A stretch of 64,000 bases of DNA, from the NCBI RefSeq assembly GCF_934424005.1, contig NZ_CAKRXI010000002.1:1-64000 (forward strand). The letters run 5' to 3'. Of the stretch, positions 52,809-62,531 are shown piece after piece (position 1 is the stretch's first letter; the number at the start of each line of letters is the position of its first letter). The notes under the pieces were generated by a model. The model made no database searches and was not told the origin of the DNA. It saw only the letters and a list, made by a program, of their open reading frames with translations. The DNA comes from an uncultured Blautia sp. (GTDB lineage Bacteria; Bacillota; Clostridia; Lachnospirales; Lachnospiraceae). The position numbers and the translations under genes are program-made.

Positions 52809-54026
52809 ATGAGAACATTTGACAAATCAACAAAGCTCGATAATGTACTGTATGATGTGAGAGGACCGGTGGTTGATGAGGCGGCCAGAATGGAAGAGGA
52901 AGGCAAAGAAATTCTGAAACTGAATATCGGAAACCCGTATCCGTTCGGATTCTCAGCTCCTCAGGAAGTGATTCTGGATATGCTGAGCAATATCCGTACA
53001 TCTCAGGGATATTCCGACTCCAAGGGAATCTTTTCTGCACGTAAGGCAATCATGCAGTATGCGCAGCTTCGTAATATTCCAAATGTTTCCATGAATGATA
53101 TATATACTGGAAATGGTGTAAGTGAGCTGATCAATCTCTGTATGCAGGCACTTCTGGACAATGGAGATGAGATTCTGATCCCGGCGCCGGACTATCCGCT
53201 CTGGACGGCTACAGCTACACTTGCCGGAGGAAACGTTGTCCATTATGTCTGCGATGAACAGTCAGACTGGTATCCGGATATCGATGACATCAGAAGCAAG
53301 ATCACAGATAAGACAAAAGCAATCGTCATCATCAATCCGAACAACCCGACAGGTGCAGTATATCCCAAAGAAATTCTTGAACAGATCGTTCAGATCGCAA
53401 GAGAAAAAGAACTGATCATTTTTTCGGATGAGATTTATGACCGCCTGGTTATGGACGGATATGAGCATACATCCATTGCCTCTCTGGCACCGGATGTTTT
53501 CTGTGTTACATTTTCCGGATTGTCCAAATCCCACATGATCGCCGGATTCCGTATCGGATGGATGATCTTAAGTGGTGCAAAGGACAGGGCAAAAGGTTAT
53601 ATAGAAGGAATCAAGATGCTTTCCTCTATGAGACTTTGTTCCAATGTGCCGGCACAGTCGATCGTACAGACAGCACTTGGCGGATATCAGAGTGTCACAG
53701 AGTACATCAAACCGGGCGGAAGAGTTTATGAGCAGAGAGAGTGCATCTATAATGCACTGAAAGATATCCCGGGAATTTCTGTAGTAAAACCTCATGCTGC
53801 TTTCTATATCTTCCCGAAGATCGATACCGAGAAGTTCAATATTACAAATGATGAACAGTTTGCACTTGATTTCCTGCATGAGAAACAGGTACTGATCGTT
53901 CCGGGCAAAGGCTTTAACTGGATGGAACCGGATCATTTCAGAATTGTTTATCTTCCAAATATAAGACAGCTTGAGAAGTCAATGGAAAAACTTAGAGAAT
54001 TTTTGCGCACATATCAGCAGAGATAA
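52809..54026 (+). CDS. Class I/II aminotransferase, AlaA/AlaT-like
   Basis: A 405-residue PLP aminotransferase. ATG 52809 follows GAGAGGAGTG and starts the conserved text FDKSTKLDNVLYDVRGP typical of AlaA-like enzymes. PLP-binding Lys is in FSGLSKSHMIAGFRIGW near residue 240; NPNNPTGA near 177. It probably interconverts pyruvate/glutamate and alanine/2-oxoglutarate, which fits the divergent gdhA. Substrate assignment is by family resemblance. Confidence 0.87.
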   Translation: MRTFDKSTKLDNVLYDVRGPVVDEAARMEEEGKEILKLNIGNPYPFGFSAPQEVILDMLSNIRTSQGYSDSKGIFSARKAIMQYAQLRNIPNVSMNDIYTGNGVSELINLCMQALLDNGDEILIPAPDYPLWTATATLAGGNVVHYVCDEQSDWYPDIDDIRSKITDKTKAIVIINPNNPTGAVYPKEILEQIVQIAREKELIIFSDEIYDRLVMDGYEHTSIASLAPDVFCVTFSGLSKSHMIAGFRIGWMILSGAKDRAKGYIEGIKMLSSMRLCSNVPAQSIVQTALGGYQSVTEYIKPGGRVYEQRECIYNALKDIPGISVVKPHAAFYIFPKIDTEKFNITNDEQFALDFLHEKQVLIVPGKGFNWMEPDHFRIVYLPNIRQLEKSMEKLREFLRTYQQR

Positions 54027-54129
54027 CTGGACTGAAATGACAGGAAATGTTATACTTATTTTAGATTAGAGATTTATTTTGAGGAGGGCCTGCGGGAAAA
54101 AGAAGCATAAGTCGAAAGGAGTATCATGC

Positions 54130-55491
54130 ATGACAGGATTTAACACAAAAGTAACACCGGAAATTGAAAATCTGACACAGATGTGCGTAGATCATTCCAG
54201 TATGGATGTGTCACTTTATGGAAAGTACGATGTAAAAAGAGGACTTCGAGACATCAATGGTAAAGGCGTTCTGGCCGGGTTGACGCAGATATCCAATGTG
54301 CAGGCGGTTAAAGTTATTGATGGAAAAGAAGTTCCCTGTGCAGGAAGTCTTTATTACCGAGGATATAATATCAAAGATCTGACGGCGGGATTTGTCAATG
54401 ATAATCGGTTTGGATTTGAAGAGACGACCTACCTTCTTTTGTTTGGTAAACTTCCAAGTGCAAAAGAACTTGCAGATTTCCAGACTTTGCTGGCAGCCCA
54501 GCGTTCATTACCGAGAAATTTTGTACGTGATGTTATCATGAAAGCACCGGGACGTGATATTATGAATGCACTTTCACGAAGCGTGCTTACTCTATATTCC
54601 TATGATAATAATCCAGATGATATTTCACTTCCGAATGTACTAAGACAATGCCTGAACCTGATCAGTGAATTTCCACTGCTGTCCGTATATGGATATCAGG
54701 CATACAGTCATTATGTGAGAGGTAAGAGTCTTTATATCCACAATCCGAAGAAAGAACTTTCTACAGCTGAGAATATTCTTCGGATGCTCAGACCGGACAA
54801 AAAATATACAGATCTGGAAGCGAAAATCCTTGATCTGGCATTGATACTTCATATGGAACATGGTGGTGGTAACAACTCTACATTTACAACACATGTTGTT
54901 TCATCATCCGGAACGGATACATATTCTGCAATTGCTGCTGCACTCGGCTCACTGAAAGGCCCGAAACATGGCGGTGCGAATATCAAGGTTATTCAGATGT
55001 TCCAGGATATGAAGAAAGAAGTCCGTGACTGGGAAGATGAAGAGGAAGTTCGTGCATATCTGAAACGCCTTCTTCATAAAGAAGCATTTGACAGACGTGG
55101 CCTGATTTATGGCATGGGACATGCAATCTATTCTGTTTCCGATCCGAGAGCAGAAGTTCTTAAGGGCTTTGTAGAAAGCCTCGCAAAAGAAAAAGGACGT
55201 ATGAAAGATTATCGTCTGTATTCCATGGTTGAATGGATGGCTCCACAGGTGATTGCAGAAGAACGCCGTATTTATAAGGGTGTCAGCGCCAATGTTGATT
55301 TTTACAGTGGATTTGTATACAGCATGCTGGATCTTCCACTGGAACTCTATACACCGATGTTTGCTGTGGCACGTATTGTTGGATGGAGTGCGCATCGAAT
55401 GGAAGAGTTGATCAATACAGATAAGATCATCCGCCCGGCATATAAGAATGTTCTGCCTGAGGCAGAATATATTCCTCTCAGCGAGAGATAA
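54130..55491 (+). CDS. gltA: Citrate synthase
   Basis: A 453-residue Si-type citrate (or 2-methylcitrate) synthase. ATG 54130 follows GAAAGGAGTATC. Catalytic His regions: HMEHGGGNNSTFTTHVVSS near residue 244 and GMGHAIYSVSDPRAE near 331; the Asp is in SANVDFYSGFVY near 385. It supplies citrate for glutamate synthesis, in keeping with gdhA and the aminotransferase nearby. No aconitase or isocitrate dehydrogenase gene is adjacent. Confidence 0.92.
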   Translation: MTGFNTKVTPEIENLTQMCVDHSSMDVSLYGKYDVKRGLRDINGKGVLAGLTQISNVQAVKVIDGKEVPCAGSLYYRGYNIKDLTAGFVNDNRFGFEETTYLLLFGKLPSAKELADFQTLLAAQRSLPRNFVRDVIMKAPGRDIMNALSRSVLTLYSYDNNPDDISLPNVLRQCLNLISEFPLLSVYGYQAYSHYVRGKSLYIHNPKKELSTAENILRMLRPDKKYTDLEAKILDLALILHMEHGGGNNSTFTTHVVSSSGTDTYSAIAAALGSLKGPKHGGANIKVIQMFQDMKKEVRDWEDEEEVRAYLKRLLHKEAFDRRGLIYGMGHAIYSVSDPRAEVLKGFVESLAKEKGRMKDYRLYSMVEWMAPQVIAEERRIYKGVSANVDFYSGFVYSMLDLPLELYTPMFAVARIVGWSAHRMEELINTDKIIRPAYKNVLPEAEYIPLSER

Positions 55492-55515
55492 GATCAGACA
55501 ACAGAGGAGAAAATA

Positions 55516-56019
55516 ATGTTTCGATGTTTTTTTCCAGATGAATATCTGGATTCTGCGTATGTGATAGATTATGACCGCCTTTACCGCGAAGGGTATCGTG
55601 GTCTGATCTATGACATTGATAATACACTTGTGCCTCACGGGGCACCGGCAGATGAGCGGGCAATTGCACTTTTTGCACATTTGAGAGAACTTGGATTTAG
55701 CTATTGTCTGTTGTCAAACAATCAGATTGAGCGGGTTTCCTCATTTGCAGATGCGATTGGTGCACAGTTTATTGAGAATGCACACAAGCCGTCTGTACGT
55801 AATTATAAGAAAGCAATGGAACTTCTTGGAACAGACACAGGGAATACCATTTTTATAGGAGATCAGCTTTTTACAGATGTATATGGGGCTAAAAGAAGCG
55901 GAATCCGCAATATTCTGGTGAAGCCGATCCATCCAAAAGAAGAAATTCAGATTGTGCTTAAACGCTATCTGGAAAAAATAGTATTACATTTTTACAAAAA
56001 GGAGGAGGGGATTTCATGA
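55516..56019 (+). CDS. YqeG-family HAD phosphatase
   Basis: A 167-residue HAD IIIA phosphatase: the nucleophile motif DIDNT is at 33-37, the Thr/Ser motif at LLSNNQ near 65 and GDQLFTDVYGAKRSG near 115. The YqeG group is related to PGP phosphatase GEP4. The stop overlaps aroK by 4 bases (ATGA), giving an operon yqeG-aroK followed by efp. Confidence 0.88.
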   Translation: MFRCFFPDEYLDSAYVIDYDRLYREGYRGLIYDIDNTLVPHGAPADERAIALFAHLRELGFSYCLLSNNQIERVSSFADAIGAQFIENAHKPSVRNYKKAMELLGTDTGNTIFIGDQLFTDVYGAKRSGIRNILVKPIHPKEEIQIVLKRYLEKIVLHFYKKEEGIS

Positions 56020-56537
56020 ACCACGTGGTGATCATTGGGTTTATGGGTTCAGGAAAAACGAGAGTTGGAAAGCAGCTTTCCAAAGACTTGGGATTACCAT
56101 TTGTTGATCTGGAGAAGATCATTACAAAGAGAATGAATCTTTCTGCAAGAGAGATATTCGAGAGATTCGGAGAGCCGTATTACCGTGCATTGGAGACTCT
56201 GGCATTGAAACAGCTGATTCAGGATTCAGAGCGCAAGGTGATTTCACTTGGAGCAGGTCTTCCACTGCAGGAACAGAACGAAAAGTATCTCAGAGAACTT
56301 GGCACAGTCGTTTATCTGAAAGGATCATTGGCAACGCTCAAAAAACGTCTGGAGGGATCCAAAAAAGATCCGATGCTGGATGGGGAAGACAGAGATGACA
56401 AAATCAAGAAACTTCTGAAACAGCGAGATCCGGTATATCAGAAGTTTGCGGACATTCAGGTAACGACAGGAGAAGTGTCTTTTGAGGAGCTTATTAAAGA
56501 AATTGAAGAGAAATTGGCTTCTTATGAAAAAAAGTAG
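56016..56537 (+). CDS. aroK: Shikimate kinase
   Basis: A 173-residue P-loop kinase phosphorylating shikimate for aromatic synthesis. Walker A GFMGSGKT is at 8-15, the shikimate-binding Asp/Arg region at DLEKIITKRM and FGEPYYRALE near 47. The usual GGG shikimate motif reads GAGLP here, a mild departure. AAAGGAGGAGG precedes the ATG inside the YqeG gene. Confidence 0.88.
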   Translation: MNHVVIIGFMGSGKTRVGKQLSKDLGLPFVDLEKIITKRMNLSAREIFERFGEPYYRALETLALKQLIQDSERKVISLGAGLPLQEQNEKYLRELGTVVYLKGSLATLKKRLEGSKKDPMLDGEDRDDKIKKLLKQRDPVYQKFADIQVTTGEVSFEELIKEIEEKLASYEKK

Positions 56538-56603
56538 TTGAAAAAACTTCCTGTATATTATAGAATAACTGATAGCGAACACAAAACGAAGGAGGATAAT
56601 AAA

Positions 56604-57161
56604 ATGATTTCTGCAGGTGATTTCAGAAACGGTGTCACAATCGAAATTGAAGGAAACGTATGTCAGATCGTTGAATTCCAGCATGTAAAACCTGGAAAAG
56701 GCGCTGCGTTCGTAAGAACAAAATATAAAAACATTATCACAGGAGCTGTATTGGAAAAATCTTTCCGTCCTACAGAGAAATTCCCACAGGCTCGTATTGA
56801 CCGTGTGGACATGAGTTATCTGTACAATGATGGAGACCTTTACAACTTCATGAATACAGAAACATATGATCAGGTTGCACTTACAAAAGAACAGGTTGGA
56901 GATTCTCTCAAATTCGTTAAAGAGAACGAAGTTGTTAAAGTTTGCTCCTGGAATGGAAATGTATATGCAATCGAGCCGCCTCTGTTTGTAGAACTTGAAG
57001 TTATCGAAACAGAGCCAGGATTTGCTGGAAACACAGCACAGGGTGCTACAAAACCTGCAACTGTTGAAACAGGTGCTCAGGTAATGGTCCCGCTGTTCGT
57101 TAACCAGGGAGACAAACTGAAAATTGATACAAGAACAGGTGAATATCTGTCTCGTGTATAA
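56604..57161 (+). CDS. efp: Elongation factor P
   Basis: A 185-residue translation factor that rescues ribosomes stalled at polyproline. ATG 56604 follows AAGGAGGATAAT. The three barrels are visible: [16 protein letters not shown] at the start, [17 protein letters not shown] near residue 28-46 holding the modified-residue loop, and [26 protein letters not shown] at the end. It is the last gene before a terminator. Confidence 0.96.
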   Translation: MISAGDFRNGVTIEIEGNVCQIVEFQHVKPGKGAAFVRTKYKNIITGAVLEKSFRPTEKFPQARIDRVDMSYLYNDGDLYNFMNTETYDQVALTKEQVGDSLKFVKENEVVKVCSWNGNVYAIEPPLFVELEVIETEPGFAGNTAQGATKPATVETGAQVMVPLFVNQGDKLKIDTRTGEYLSRV

Positions 57162-57177
57162 TTTATAGGAAGTAATG

Positions 57178-57208
57178 ATGCCACCGGAGAGATTCGGTGG
57201 TATTTTTA
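57178..57208 (+). terminator. Terminator of efp
   Basis: ATGCCACCG and CGGTGGTAT around a short loop, followed by T5. Confidence 0.8.
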
Positions 57209-57267
57209 CTTTACAGAGAAAAATGATTTCCAATGCAAAACATTTTTAACAGGATAGGGAGGACATT

Positions 57268-58275
57268 ATGGAATACAGAACACTTGGAAAAACAGGATTA
57301 AAGATTTCACGTATGGGATTCGGAGGAATTCCGATTCAGAAGATCGATGAGGAAGGAACAAAGAAGCTTCTTCATGCAATGGCAGACAAAGGAATCAACT
57401 ATATTGATTCTGCAAGAGGTTATACCGTCAGTGAACAGTATATCGGATACGGACTGGAAGGAATCCGAGACAAATTTGTACTTGCGACAAAATCCATGTC
57501 CAGAACAAAAGAAGCAATGGCAGCGGATATAGAGACAAGCCTTGGAAACTTCCGTACAGATTACATTGATCTGTATCAGGTACACAACCCAAGCATGGAA
57601 CAGCTGGATCAGGTAATTGGTGAGGGCGGTGCTCTGGAAGCTCTTATGGAAGCCAAAGCAGCAGGCAAGATCGGGCACATCGGACTCACTGCACATTCCA
57701 CAGCTGTATTTGAACGTGCACTGGAACTGGACTGGGTTGAGACAATCATGTTCCCGTATAACATTGTGGAGCAGCAGGGGGCTGAACTGATCCATAAATG
57801 TGCGGAGAAAAATATCGGCTTTATTGATATGAAACCGCTGGCAGGTGGCGCAATCGAGGACGCAACTCTGGCACTTCGCTATGTCTGTTCCAATCCGGAT
57901 GTGACTGTCGTGATTCCAGGAATAGCAGAAGTCCGCGAACTGGAGCAGAACCTTGCTGCATGTTCCAACACCGCACCGCTTACCGAAGAAGAATTAAAAG
58001 CTATGGATAAAGTCCGCGAACAGCTTGGTACTGATTTTTGCCGCAGATGCAACTACTGTGCACCGTGTACAGTAGGAATCAACATTCCAAGTGTGTTTCT
58101 TTTTGCAGGTTATCTGCAGAGATATGATCTGGCAGACTGGGCGAAAGAACGTTACAGTACACTGAAAGTAAAAGCTTCCGCATGTATCGGCTGTGGTAAA
58201 TGCGAACCAAGGTGTCCGTATCATCTGCCTATCAGAGAAAAATTAAAGGTATGCGCCAAGGATATGGGAGAATAA
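57268..58275 (+). CDS. Aldo/keto reductase with C-terminal 4Fe-4S domain
   Basis: A 335-residue protein. Residues 1-250 are an AKR barrel: FGGIPIQKID near 18, catalytic DSARGYTVSEQYIGY near 48 with Asp and Tyr, Lys in ATKSM near 74 and His in YQVHNPS. Residues 255-335 carry two Cys sets, CRRCNYCAPCTVGINIPS and CIGCGKCEPRCPYHLPI, the latter a 4Fe-4S ferredoxin motif. Such fusions are common in anaerobes and likely exchange electrons with ferredoxin-type partners. A nitroreductase gene follows after 2 bases. Confidence 0.88.
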   Translation: MEYRTLGKTGLKISRMGFGGIPIQKIDEEGTKKLLHAMADKGINYIDSARGYTVSEQYIGYGLEGIRDKFVLATKSMSRTKEAMAADIETSLGNFRTDYIDLYQVHNPSMEQLDQVIGEGGALEALMEAKAAGKIGHIGLTAHSTAVFERALELDWVETIMFPYNIVEQQGAELIHKCAEKNIGFIDMKPLAGGAIEDATLALRYVCSNPDVTVVIPGIAEVRELEQNLAACSNTAPLTEEELKAMDKVREQLGTDFCRRCNYCAPCTVGINIPSVFLFAGYLQRYDLADWAKERYSTLKVKASACIGCGKCEPRCPYHLPIREKLKVCAKDMGE

Positions 58276-58277
58276 AC

Positions 58278-58859
58278 ATGTTCAAAGATATTGTAAAAGC
58301 AAGCAGAAGCTACAGGGGATATGATGAATCTTATCGCTTCAGCAGAGAAGAATTGGAAGACTTCGTGGACTGCGCACGCTTTGCACCGTCCAGTGTCAAT
58401 GCGCAGCCTTTCCGTTACTACCTGGCGTGGGAGAAGGAAGAAGTAGAACGCATCCAGAAGCTGACAAACTGGGCGAGAGCACTCCCTCAGATGCAGCTTC
58501 CACATCCGGGAATGTGCCCGACAGGATTTATCATCATCTGTCAGGATCTGAATCTCGGAGCTTCCATTCCGAGATACCAGAAAGATGTCGGAATCGTGGC
58601 ACAGACCATGCTCCTTGCAGCTGCCGAGAAAGGACTCGGTGGCTGCATGATCGGAAACTATAATGCAGATTCCGTCAAAAAAGAACTAAACCTGGCAGAC
58701 AACCTTGCCCCGGTACTGATCGTGGCATTCGGTAAACCAGCCGAAAAGATCGTGATCAAAGAAATCGACGAGGGCGAAAGCATCGCTTACTACCGCGATG
58801 AAAACGACGTACACTACGTACCAAAGCGCAAACTGTCTGATATCATCCTCAAAAAATAA
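58278..58859 (+). CDS. Nitroreductase family protein
   Basis: A 193-residue FMN oxidoreductase. ATG 58278 is chosen because the conserved text (FKDIVKASRSYRGYD) begins there and a ribosome binding site (GGGAGAAT) precedes it; an earlier in-frame ATG overlaps the aldo/keto reductase. FMN contacts: SRSYRG (residues 9-14), FAPSSVNAQPFR near 36, GLGGCMIGNY near 118. Co-transcribed with the reductase; substrate unknown. Confidence 0.85.
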   Translation: MFKDIVKASRSYRGYDESYRFSREELEDFVDCARFAPSSVNAQPFRYYLAWEKEEVERIQKLTNWARALPQMQLPHPGMCPTGFIIICQDLNLGASIPRYQKDVGIVAQTMLLAAAEKGLGGCMIGNYNADSVKKELNLADNLAPVLIVAFGKPAEKIVIKEIDEGESIAYYRDENDVHYVPKRKLSDIILKK

Positions 58860-58893
58860 CCGAAGCTGTTAGAGAAAATTCGGTTTAATTTTC
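58858..58893 (+). terminator. Weak intrinsic terminator
   Basis: AACCGAA (58858-58864) and TTCGGTT (58879-58885) followed by TAATTTT, at the nitroreductase stop. Confidence 0.5.
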
Positions 58894-58989
58894 CACAGAT
58901 TTTACATAACCATGTCCTGAATTTGATTTTGATGCAATATAGTAATCAGGACAATGTAAAAAGAGAAAAACTGTGGAGGATACAAGACG

Positions 58990-61047
58990 ATGAAACAGGA
59001 TGTCTATATGAACCGGGAATTATCCTGGCTGAAATTTAATGAACGAGTACTGGAAGAGGCAGAAAACGAGCAGGTTCCACTTGCAGAGCGTCTTTCTTTT
59101 GAGGCAATTTATCAGAGCAATCTGGATGAGTTTTTTATGGTGAGAGTAGGTTCCCTGCTTGATCAGATGATCTTATCCGGAGATGTACGTGAAAATAAAA
59201 CCAATATGACACCGAAAGAGCAGATTCACCAGATTCTTAAAGCAGTCCGGAAACTGAATATCCGTAAGGATGCAGCCTATGAGACGTTGATGGAAAAACT
59301 GGAAGAAATCGGTGTCAGTATGGTGGATTTTCACCGCCTCAGTATTGAAGAAAGCGCGTATCTGGAAGTGTTCTTTGACTCAGAGATTCTGCCTCTTCTT
59401 TCGCCTACGATCGTTGGAAAACGCCAGCCATTTCCATTTCTGAAAAATCGTGAGATTTATGCAGTATGTGTACTGCAGACAAAGAGTGGCAAAGAAAAAC
59501 TTGGTATCGTACCATGCAGTAAGGAAGTATTTCCGGAACTTGTTGAATTACCATCCAGGAATCGGTTTATGCTGGTAGAAGAACTGATCCTGCATTTTCT
59601 TCCGAAAGTATTTTCCGGATATAAGATTCTGTCAAAATCACTGATGCGGGTCACAAGAAATGCGGATATTGATGCAGATGCACTTTATGATGAAGATCTG
59701 GATTACCGTGAGTTTATGGTAGAGCTGATCAAAAAAAGAAAGAAATTGGCGCCGGTACGTCTGGAGTTATCCAGAGATATGGATGATACGATCGTAAAAA
59801 CTCTCTGTAATTATCTGGATCTTGATACCAGACAGGTGTTTCGGAGTTTTGCTCCGCTTGATCTGTCATTTGTGTTTCAGCTTCAGGACCGTCTGCGCAC
59901 CAGACCGGAACTGTTTTTTGAAAAAAGAATTCCACAGCCGTCACCGGAGTTTGATCTGGAAAAACCAATCCTTCCACAGATCAAAGAAAAAGACAAACTG
60001 CTTTCTTATCCATTTGAAAGTATGAAACCGTTCCTTCGTATGCTTCATGAAGCGGCGAACGACAAATCTGTCATTGCAATCAAGATGACTCTGTACCGTC
60101 TGTCCCGTCAGAGTAAAGTAGTAGAGGCATTGATCGAAGCTGCTGAGAATGGAAAAGAAGTTTTTGTCATGATCGAACTGAAAGCTCGCTTTGACGAAGA
60201 AAATAATATTGAATGGTCAAGAAGACTGGAAGAAGCAGGATGTCGCGTAGTTTACGGACTGGATAGTTACAAAGTGCATTCCAAACTGTGTCTGATCACA
60301 CGTAAGACAGATGCCGGAGTAGAATATTATACACAGATTGGAACAGGAAATTATAACGAAAAGACCAGCCGGCTTTATACAGATCTTTCTTATATGACAT
60401 CGAGAGTAGAAATTGGTCTGGAAGCAGCAGATGTATTTCAGGCACTGGACAAAGGAGAAACAGTAAAAGAAACCAGACATCTCTTTGTTGCACCGAATTG
60501 CCTGCAGAGTAAGGTGCTTACAATGATCGAAGAGGAGATTCACCATGCAAAAGCAGGTGAAGAAGCCTACATTGGACTCAAGATGAATTCTCTTACAGAC
60601 AAAAAGATCATCGACAAACTGATCCGTGCATCGGAGGCAGGAGTGAAGATTGATATGGTGATCCGTGGCATTAACTGTCTGATCCCGCAGGTCCAGGGAA
60701 GAACTGACAATATCCGTGTGATCAGCATTGTGGGACGTTTTCTGGAACATTCCAGAATTTATCTTTTCGGCTGCGGAGAGCGAAAAAAGATTTATATCGC
60801 GTCTGCAGACTTTATGACAAGAAATACAGTCCGCCGCGTTGAAGTTGCAACACCGATTTATGATCCGGAAATCGCACAGCGCCTGGAAGAGATGTTTATC
60901 ACAATGCTCAGCGACAATCAAAAGGCAAGAGAAGAGGATGGAGAAGGAAAGTATCATCTTGTATACAGACAGGAGGATACCCCTCTGAATTCACAGGAAT
61001 TCTTTTATGAGGCTGCTTATCAGGTTTCCCGTAACTTGGAAAACTGA
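58990..61047 (+). CDS. ppk1: Polyphosphate kinase PPK1
   Basis: A 685-residue kinase that polymerises ATP gamma-phosphate into polyphosphate. The N-domain motif NRELSWLKFNERVLEEA (residues 8-24) and the two catalytic histidines, in YKVHSKLCLITRK near residue 430 and LEHSRIYLFG near 587, are present, with NYNEKTSRLYTDLSY near 456. Length is normal. Its product is the substrate of the Pap enzyme at 47840-49312. GGAGGATACAAG precedes ATG. Confidence 0.94.
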   Translation: MKQDVYMNRELSWLKFNERVLEEAENEQVPLAERLSFEAIYQSNLDEFFMVRVGSLLDQMILSGDVRENKTNMTPKEQIHQILKAVRKLNIRKDAAYETLMEKLEEIGVSMVDFHRLSIEESAYLEVFFDSEILPLLSPTIVGKRQPFPFLKNREIYAVCVLQTKSGKEKLGIVPCSKEVFPELVELPSRNRFMLVEELILHFLPKVFSGYKILSKSLMRVTRNADIDADALYDEDLDYREFMVELIKKRKKLAPVRLELSRDMDDTIVKTLCNYLDLDTRQVFRSFAPLDLSFVFQLQDRLRTRPELFFEKRIPQPSPEFDLEKPILPQIKEKDKLLSYPFESMKPFLRMLHEAANDKSVIAIKMTLYRLSRQSKVVEALIEAAENGKEVFVMIELKARFDEENNIEWSRRLEEAGCRVVYGLDSYKVHSKLCLITRKTDAGVEYYTQIGTGNYNEKTSRLYTDLSYMTSRVEIGLEAADVFQALDKGETVKETRHLFVAPNCLQSKVLTMIEEEIHHAKAGEEAYIGLKMNSLTDKKIIDKLIRASEAGVKIDMVIRGINCLIPQVQGRTDNIRVISIVGRFLEHSRIYLFGCGERKKIYIASADFMTRNTVRRVEVATPIYDPEIAQRLEEMFITMLSDNQKAREEDGEGKYHLVYRQEDTPLNSQEFFYEAAYQVSRNLEN

Positions 61048-61086
61048 TAAATATGAAAGACCAAAAATTGACATTAATTAAATTTT

Positions 61087-61122
61087 TACATAAAAAACTG
61101 CCGTAATTATGGCGGTTTTTTG
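61087..61122 (+). terminator. Terminator of ppk1
   Basis: AAACTGCC and GGCGGTTT flank ATTAT and are followed by T-rich sequence. Confidence 0.8.
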
Positions 61123-61240
61123 TACTTTATTTGACTTGTTACGATAAAAGAGTGTGTGCTATAATAGATTTCGATTTGTTGTTCGTAAAAGGTAAGATGA
61201 TATGGGCAATGACAACATTATAATTCGGGAGGCGAATAGA

Positions 61241-61603
61241 GTGAAATATCTGAGACAGTTTGGAATCATCCTTGCTGTGACCTGCGCGGGGGAGATCATG
61301 AAATATTTTATCCCACTTCCGATACCGGGCAGCATTTATGGTTTGATTCTGATGTTTGTGCTCCTTCTTTTGAGAGCAATCAAAGTAGAACACGTAAAAG
61401 AAACGGGAGAATTTCTGATTGAAATTATGCCGCTGATGTTTATTCCGGCAGGAGTGGGGCTGATCACGTCCTGGGGTCAGCTGCAGTCTTTCCTGGTGCC
61501 GCTTCTGGTGATTACAGTTGTATCTACATTTGTAGTTATGATCGTGACCGGAAAAGTGACAGACTTTTTGATTTCGATAACAGGGAAAGGAGAAAAGAAG
61601 TAG
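61241..61603 (+). CDS. lrgA: LrgA/CidA family membrane protein
   Basis: A 120-residue holin-like protein with four membrane segments (LRQFGIILAVTCAGEIMKYF, GSIYGLILMFVLLLL, LMFIPAGVGLI, VPLLVITVVSTFVVMIVTG). I prefer GTG 61241, behind GGGAGGCG; ATG 61202 would give a hydrophilic 13-residue extension without ribosome binding site. LrgA/CidA proteins affect murein hydrolase export, and in some bacteria pyruvate uptake. lrgB follows after one base. Confidence 0.87.
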   Translation: MKYLRQFGIILAVTCAGEIMKYFIPLPIPGSIYGLILMFVLLLLRAIKVEHVKETGEFLIEIMPLMFIPAGVGLITSWGQLQSFLVPLLVITVVSTFVVMIVTGKVTDFLISITGKGEKK

Positions 61604-61604
61604 T

Positions 61605-62297
61605 ATGGATAATCTGATCTTAAGTTCAGCGACAGTGGGCATCGTGATCAGTCTTCTGGCCTACGAAATCGGTCTTGCAGCGCAGCGCAAATGGAAACTG
61701 GCAGTATTGAATCCACTGCTGATCTCTATTGCACTTGTGATTGTATTTCTGGTAGTGTTTCATGTAGATTATGAAAGTTATAATATGAGTGCAAAATACC
61801 TGAGTTACCTGCTGACACCTGCAACAGTCAGTCTGGCAATTCCATTGTATCTGCAGCTTGATCTGTTGAAAAAGAATATTGGTGCGATACTGGGAGGCGT
61901 TATTTCAGGCGTTCTTGCAAGTCTTGGGACAGTACTTGCAATGTCAGTGGTATTCGGTCTGAACCATAAAGAATATGTGACAATGCTTCCAAAGTCTATT
62001 ACGACTGCAATTGGTATGGGTGTATCAGAAGAGCTTGGCGGTTATGTAACGATCTCTGTTGCAGTGATCATTATTACAGGGGTTCTCGGAAATATGTCTG
62101 CGGAATTTATCTGCAAACTTTTCCGTATTAAGAGCCGGATCTCAAGAGGCCTTGCAATCGGTACAGCGTCTCATGCGGTGGGTACTGCAAGAGCAATGGA
62201 ACTTGGAGAAGTAGAAGGCGCGATGAGCAGTCTGGCAATTGTCGTGTGTGGTCTGTGTACAGTCATCGGAGCATCCATCTTTTCCTATATCTGGTAA
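61605..62297 (+). CDS. lrgB: LrgB family membrane protein
   Basis: A 230-residue membrane protein, the partner of LrgA. Signatures: [18 protein letters not shown] near residue 36, [14 protein letters not shown] near 71, [18 protein letters not shown] near 128 and [21 protein letters not shown] near 184. Its 3' end meets a bidirectional terminator, beyond which lies a c-di-GMP riboswitch on the other strand. Confidence 0.9.
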   Translation: MDNLILSSATVGIVISLLAYEIGLAAQRKWKLAVLNPLLISIALVIVFLVVFHVDYESYNMSAKYLSYLLTPATVSLAIPLYLQLDLLKKNIGAILGGVISGVLASLGTVLAMSVVFGLNHKEYVTMLPKSITTAIGMGVSEELGGYVTISVAVIIITGVLGNMSAEFICKLFRIKSRISRGLAIGTASHAVGTARAMELGEVEGAMSSLAIVVCGLCTVIGASIFSYIW

Positions 62298-62314
62298 ATA
62301 GAAATAAAAAATAT

Positions 62315-62363
62315 AAAAAGTTGACGATTCATCCCGAAACCATGGATGGTCGTCAACTTTTTC
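62315..62363. terminator. Bidirectional terminator between lrgB and the riboswitch
   Basis: AAAAGTTGACGA (62316-62327) and TCGTCAACTTTT (62350-62361) with T-rich sequence on both sides. It ends lrgAB on the plus strand and is the first terminator met by the minus-strand riboswitch transcript. Confidence 0.85.
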
Positions 62364-62393
62364 TGTTCTAAAAGAGTTATATGTATCTCTCTT

Positions 62394-62462
62394 GCAACTG
62401 GCTGTCATACATTCGCTTAGACCCTATAGTTTTGCGTCACCGGATTTCCCCGGCTATGCCTT
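62394..62462 (-). promoter_or_regulatory. c-di-GMP-I (GEMM-I) riboswitch aptamer, without a downstream gene on its strand
   Basis: On the minus strand the sequence shows the GEMM-I landmarks in order: GGCATAGCC, a CCGGG/TCCGG stem closed by a GAAA tetraloop, the highly conserved GACGCAAA, CTATAGGGTCTAA (tetraloop receptor side), and ATGACAGCCAGTTGC. It lies 70 bases after the stop of the 106-residue gene and 30 bases before the bidirectional terminator; no minus-strand frame follows, only the antisense of lrgB and lrgA. It may act as a 3'-UTR/antisense switch or be a relic. Confidence 0.78.
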
Positions 62463-62531
62463 TTTTTAAAATAAATATAGCCTTTTATTGCATAAACGTT
62501 AATATGTACTATTGTGTATTTGAATTCTTCT

